Positions 40,754-42,533 of a DNA stretch of 42,533 nt are shown here, piece by piece. The translations under genes were made by a program, and so were the position numbers. The notes below the pieces were generated by a model, which saw only the letters and a program-made list of their open reading frames with translations, ran no database searches and was not told where the DNA came from. Within the stretch, counting starts at the first letter, position 1. Each line of letters opens with the position of its first letter. Where the stretch lies: positions 1 through 42,533 of the forward strand of contig JABGOQ010000075.1 in the NCBI GenBank assembly GCA_018645405.1, in the 5' to 3' direction. The stretch is from Anaerolineae bacterium. Its GTDB lineage: Bacteria; Chloroflexota; Anaerolineae; Anaerolineales; Villigracilaceae.

Positions 40754-42115
40754 TTAGCGAGTACCAGCATCCAGAACAATACGGAAGCCGAAGTGATACC
40801 AAGGATGGCTAGAATCCTCAGGTCCACGATAATGCGCTAGGTTTCGGTTAGATACACGAGAATGACCCCATTCTCCGTTATACCAGTTTCCGCCGCGAAC
40901 AACGTGATAGGTATTTCCATCTGGGGCGGGCGAACCACTATCTGGACCTGTCGGGTTATCCGAAGGACTTTCGGCATAATAATCACGCCCATACCAGTCG
41001 TTGACCCACTCCCAAGTATTGCCGGCCATATCGTATAAGCCATAGCCATTTGCACCATCTGAAGTCTGATAGCTTTCTTGGCTTCCTGCCCAATTAAAAT
41101 CGGCTTTATAATGCAACTGACCATCATAAAAACCGACTGGCGTGGTCCAAGGTTGTGAACCAGACTCATAAGGGTCTCCTGAGTTCGGCCAATTTGCTTT
41201 GCTGCTATCATCATCGTCACCCCATGGGAAAATTGCATAGGGTTCATATAATCCACCACGACCTGCGTATTCCCATTCGGCTTCTGTAGGAAGACGGAAA
41301 CCACTTTTTGTGAAATCACATTCCCAAGTGAGAAGATCATAACAGCCCTCATAGCCGTATTGGGCGCTCAACCAGTTGGTATAAGCTGCCGATCCGTACC
41401 AGCGAACACTGGTCACAGGATGATTATCACGATTATCAAGAACAGTAAAATTAGAGCCATCCCACGCAATGGGGCTATATTGAGAAGATTGGCTTGTCTG
41501 GAAATAAATTTCACTGCCACCTGTGCCGTAAACATCTCCATCACGAACTTCAATAGAACCAGCTATAAATGCTGAATTCAAAAACTCAACATACTGTTGG
41601 TTGGTGGTCTCTATGGTTGCCATACTAAAAGAATCAATAGAAACCGTATGGATGGGAACCTCGTCGTTGCCATGCTCTAATCCACCCAAGTCATGATGTT
41701 CGCCCATCTCGAACTCACCAGCGGGAATAAGAACCAACCCCTCGATCTCCACACTTTGTGTTGAAGTCGATTGGCTTTCCTCAGTATTTACATCATCAGA
41801 TTGGCTTTCACTTTGCTCAGATTGGCTTTCATTACCTGAACTACGTTCTGGAGAACAGGCAAGCTGACTTTCTACCGTCTCACAGAGACCGGTTTCGGGG
41901 CCTTTTTCCCAAGTAAATTCACAGGCATCGCCTTCGTTCAGGTTTGTGCAGGCTTCTATGGATTCATCTGGAGGGGTGCGCCCATCAGAAGATTCTTTTA
42001 CCTCCGCTTGAGTAGCAGGCGCATCGTCAATTTGCTGCGTATCTGCAATGCCCGCTGAACAGGATGATGTCAGTAAGGCTATGAGTAATAGCGTGTACAA
42101 GGTTTTGAATTTCAT
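40754..42115 (-). CDS. Lipoprotein of the formylglycine-generating-enzyme/SUMF1 fold
   Basis: The protein has 453 residues. Lipobox TSSC (Cys19) is followed by an acidic Ser/Gln/Glu-rich tether with repeated ESQSD-like words (about 85-120). The FGE-sulfatase domain runs from about 125 to the end: IPAGEFEMG, HTVSIDSFSMATIETTNQQYVEFL, GFRLPTEAEWEYAGRGG, YDMAGNTWEWVNDWYG and VVRGGNWYN...FGFRIV. The catalytic cysteine pair of true formylglycine-generating enzymes, expected between GGNW and GFR, is absent. It is therefore likely a binding or structural relative rather than a sulfatase activator. Ribosome site AAGGAAA. Confidence 0.88.
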   Translation of the reverse strand: MKFKTLYTLLLIALLTSSCSAGIADTQQIDDAPATQAEVKESSDGRTPPDESIEACTNLNEGDACEFTWEKGPETGLCETVESQLACSPERSSGNESQSEQSESQSDDVNTEESQSTSTQSVEIEGLVLIPAGEFEMGEHHDLGGLEHGNDEVPIHTVSIDSFSMATIETTNQQYVEFLNSAFIAGSIEVRDGDVYGTGGSEIYFQTSQSSQYSPIAWDGSNFTVLDNRDNHPVTSVRWYGSAAYTNWLSAQYGYEGCYDLLTWECDFTKSGFRLPTEAEWEYAGRGGLYEPYAIFPWGDDDDSSKANWPNSGDPYESGSQPWTTPVGFYDGQLHYKADFNWAGSQESYQTSDGANGYGLYDMAGNTWEWVNDWYGRDYYAESPSDNPTGPDSGSPAPDGNTYHVVRGGNWYNGEWGHSRVSNRNLAHYRGPEDSSHPWYHFGFRIVLDAGTR

Positions 42116-42503
42116 GTTTTTTTCCTTATTGGATTAATTCTTGGATACGCTTCGCGGCGTGCGTGTTTTGGGCTTGGGTGCCGTGCCCAGACATTTTTTT
42201 GGCGAGAAAGATGTTCACGCCAAAAAGATGCGGCTTGGCGGCATGCAAGTTAAGGTCACGTGCGTTTCGGCGCGAAGCGTTCATCCCATAGAATCGATCA
42301 CTTATGAAGTGTTCCCGTTATCTAACTAAGATGCGTTGGTCAATCCGAACTGCAATATCATGCCCGAATGGGTATGCATCCAATTGGTTTTACAGAAAGA
42401 GGAATTCAAAATTCTGAATTCCTCTTGTGTATTCTTAGTTTTCGATGGTGCCCTGAGGGGTCAAATCCCTGCCAACCAACCCCGGATAATCAAGGGAGTA
42501 GCG
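42116..42503. other. 388-bp gap with palindrome and structured leader
   Basis: ACGCTTCGCG (42147-42156) and CGCGAAGCGT (42271-42280) are inverted arms of a loose element. Further on, a perfect 12-bp hairpin (42397-42408 with 42415-42426, loop AAATTC) and a segment with GAGGGGTCAAATCCCTGCC (42455-42473) precede the last gene. GATGCGTTG and CCGAACTGCAA near 42331-42355 echo words from the hairpin at 21031-21065. No open frame in the gap looks protein-like. Confidence 0.5.
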
Positions 42504-42533
42504 ATGAATTTTAAAGACCGCATTATAACTGTG
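42504..42533 (+). CDS. Start of a gene cut by the window edge
   Basis: Ten codons, MNFKDRIITV, preceded by GGGAG with a 6-nt spacer. This is too short to identify. The upstream hairpins suggest a regulated leader. Confidence 0.6.
   Translation, partial: MNFKDRIITV

Noticed and set aside
42141..42329. Short plus-strand open frame of 62 codons
   Set aside because: It lies between inverted repeat arms, and its residues show no domain or hydrophobic pattern.
42440..42480. Possible tRNA 3' half (GGGGTCAAATCCCTGCCAACCA)
   Set aside because: It has a T-arm-like look and ends in CCA, but no matching acceptor 5' strand or anticodon arm lies upstream and the T-loop lacks the first T.

Overview
The window is a gene-dense bacterial chromosome segment. 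I infer a member of the Chloroflexota, probably class Anaerolineae. The reasons are the mix of families (C5-pathway tetrapyrrole genes in one run, a TIGR04053-type radical SAM/SPASM enzyme, a KimA-like permease, many Thr/Pro- or Ser-rich surface lipoproteins) and the abundance of small palindromic and heptameric repeats. No rRNA or ribosomal marker is present, so this assignment is an inference.

Layout. Positions 48-12496 are all on the minus strand: a truncated 7TMR-DISM-type lipoprotein, ComEC, rhomboid protease plus guanylate kinase, an overlapping trio (class IV aminotransferase, stand-alone 5'-3' exonuclease, GNAT), a degenerate DNA-methylase-like protein, DnaK, and a lipoprotein. Positions 13013-22459 are a plus-strand tetrapyrrole block: hemA, hemC, hemD, hemB, a radical SAM/SPASM gene, hemE, a protoporphyrinogen/coproporphyrinogen oxidase, hemL. 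It makes 5-aminolevulinate from glutamyl-tRNA and carries it to coproporphyrinogen/porphyrin level. No hemF/hemN, ferrochelatase or hemQ lies here, and the radical SAM gene is the candidate for a late decarboxylation step. A tRNA-Pro(TGG) on the minus strand follows. Then on plus come a surface esterase, gatC-gatA, galE, a small membrane protein, a site-2 protease, a Dus enzyme and a KimA-like potassium/amino-acid permease.

Positions 30854-36661 alternate in strand: a cysteine-desulfurase-like PLP enzyme and a universal stress protein (divergent), mobA and thrB (divergent), an AmrS-type radical SAM enzyme, a small alpha/beta protein, and an ECF-like sigma factor with a cysteine-bearing tail. 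Positions 36739-42115 on minus hold DDAH, a GGDEF-domain remnant, and three exported lipoproteins (YHYH, YceI-containing, and FGE-like without the catalytic cysteines). The window ends in the first 10 codons of a plus-strand gene with a hairpin-rich leader.

The most unusual property is the density of short repeats: heptamer tandem arrays, CACRAAG palindromes, GGTTGAGTAGC palindromes and several GC-rich hairpins. They fill intergenic gaps and also lie inside reading frames. hemB carries an in-frame palindrome whose near-copy sits in the spacer upstream of hemE. hemC, hemD, hemY, comEC and the methylase-like gene also carry repeat-derived segments, and several stop or start codons lie inside repeats. 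A second theme is leaderless transcription: five genes have a -10 box 6-9 nt before the start codon.
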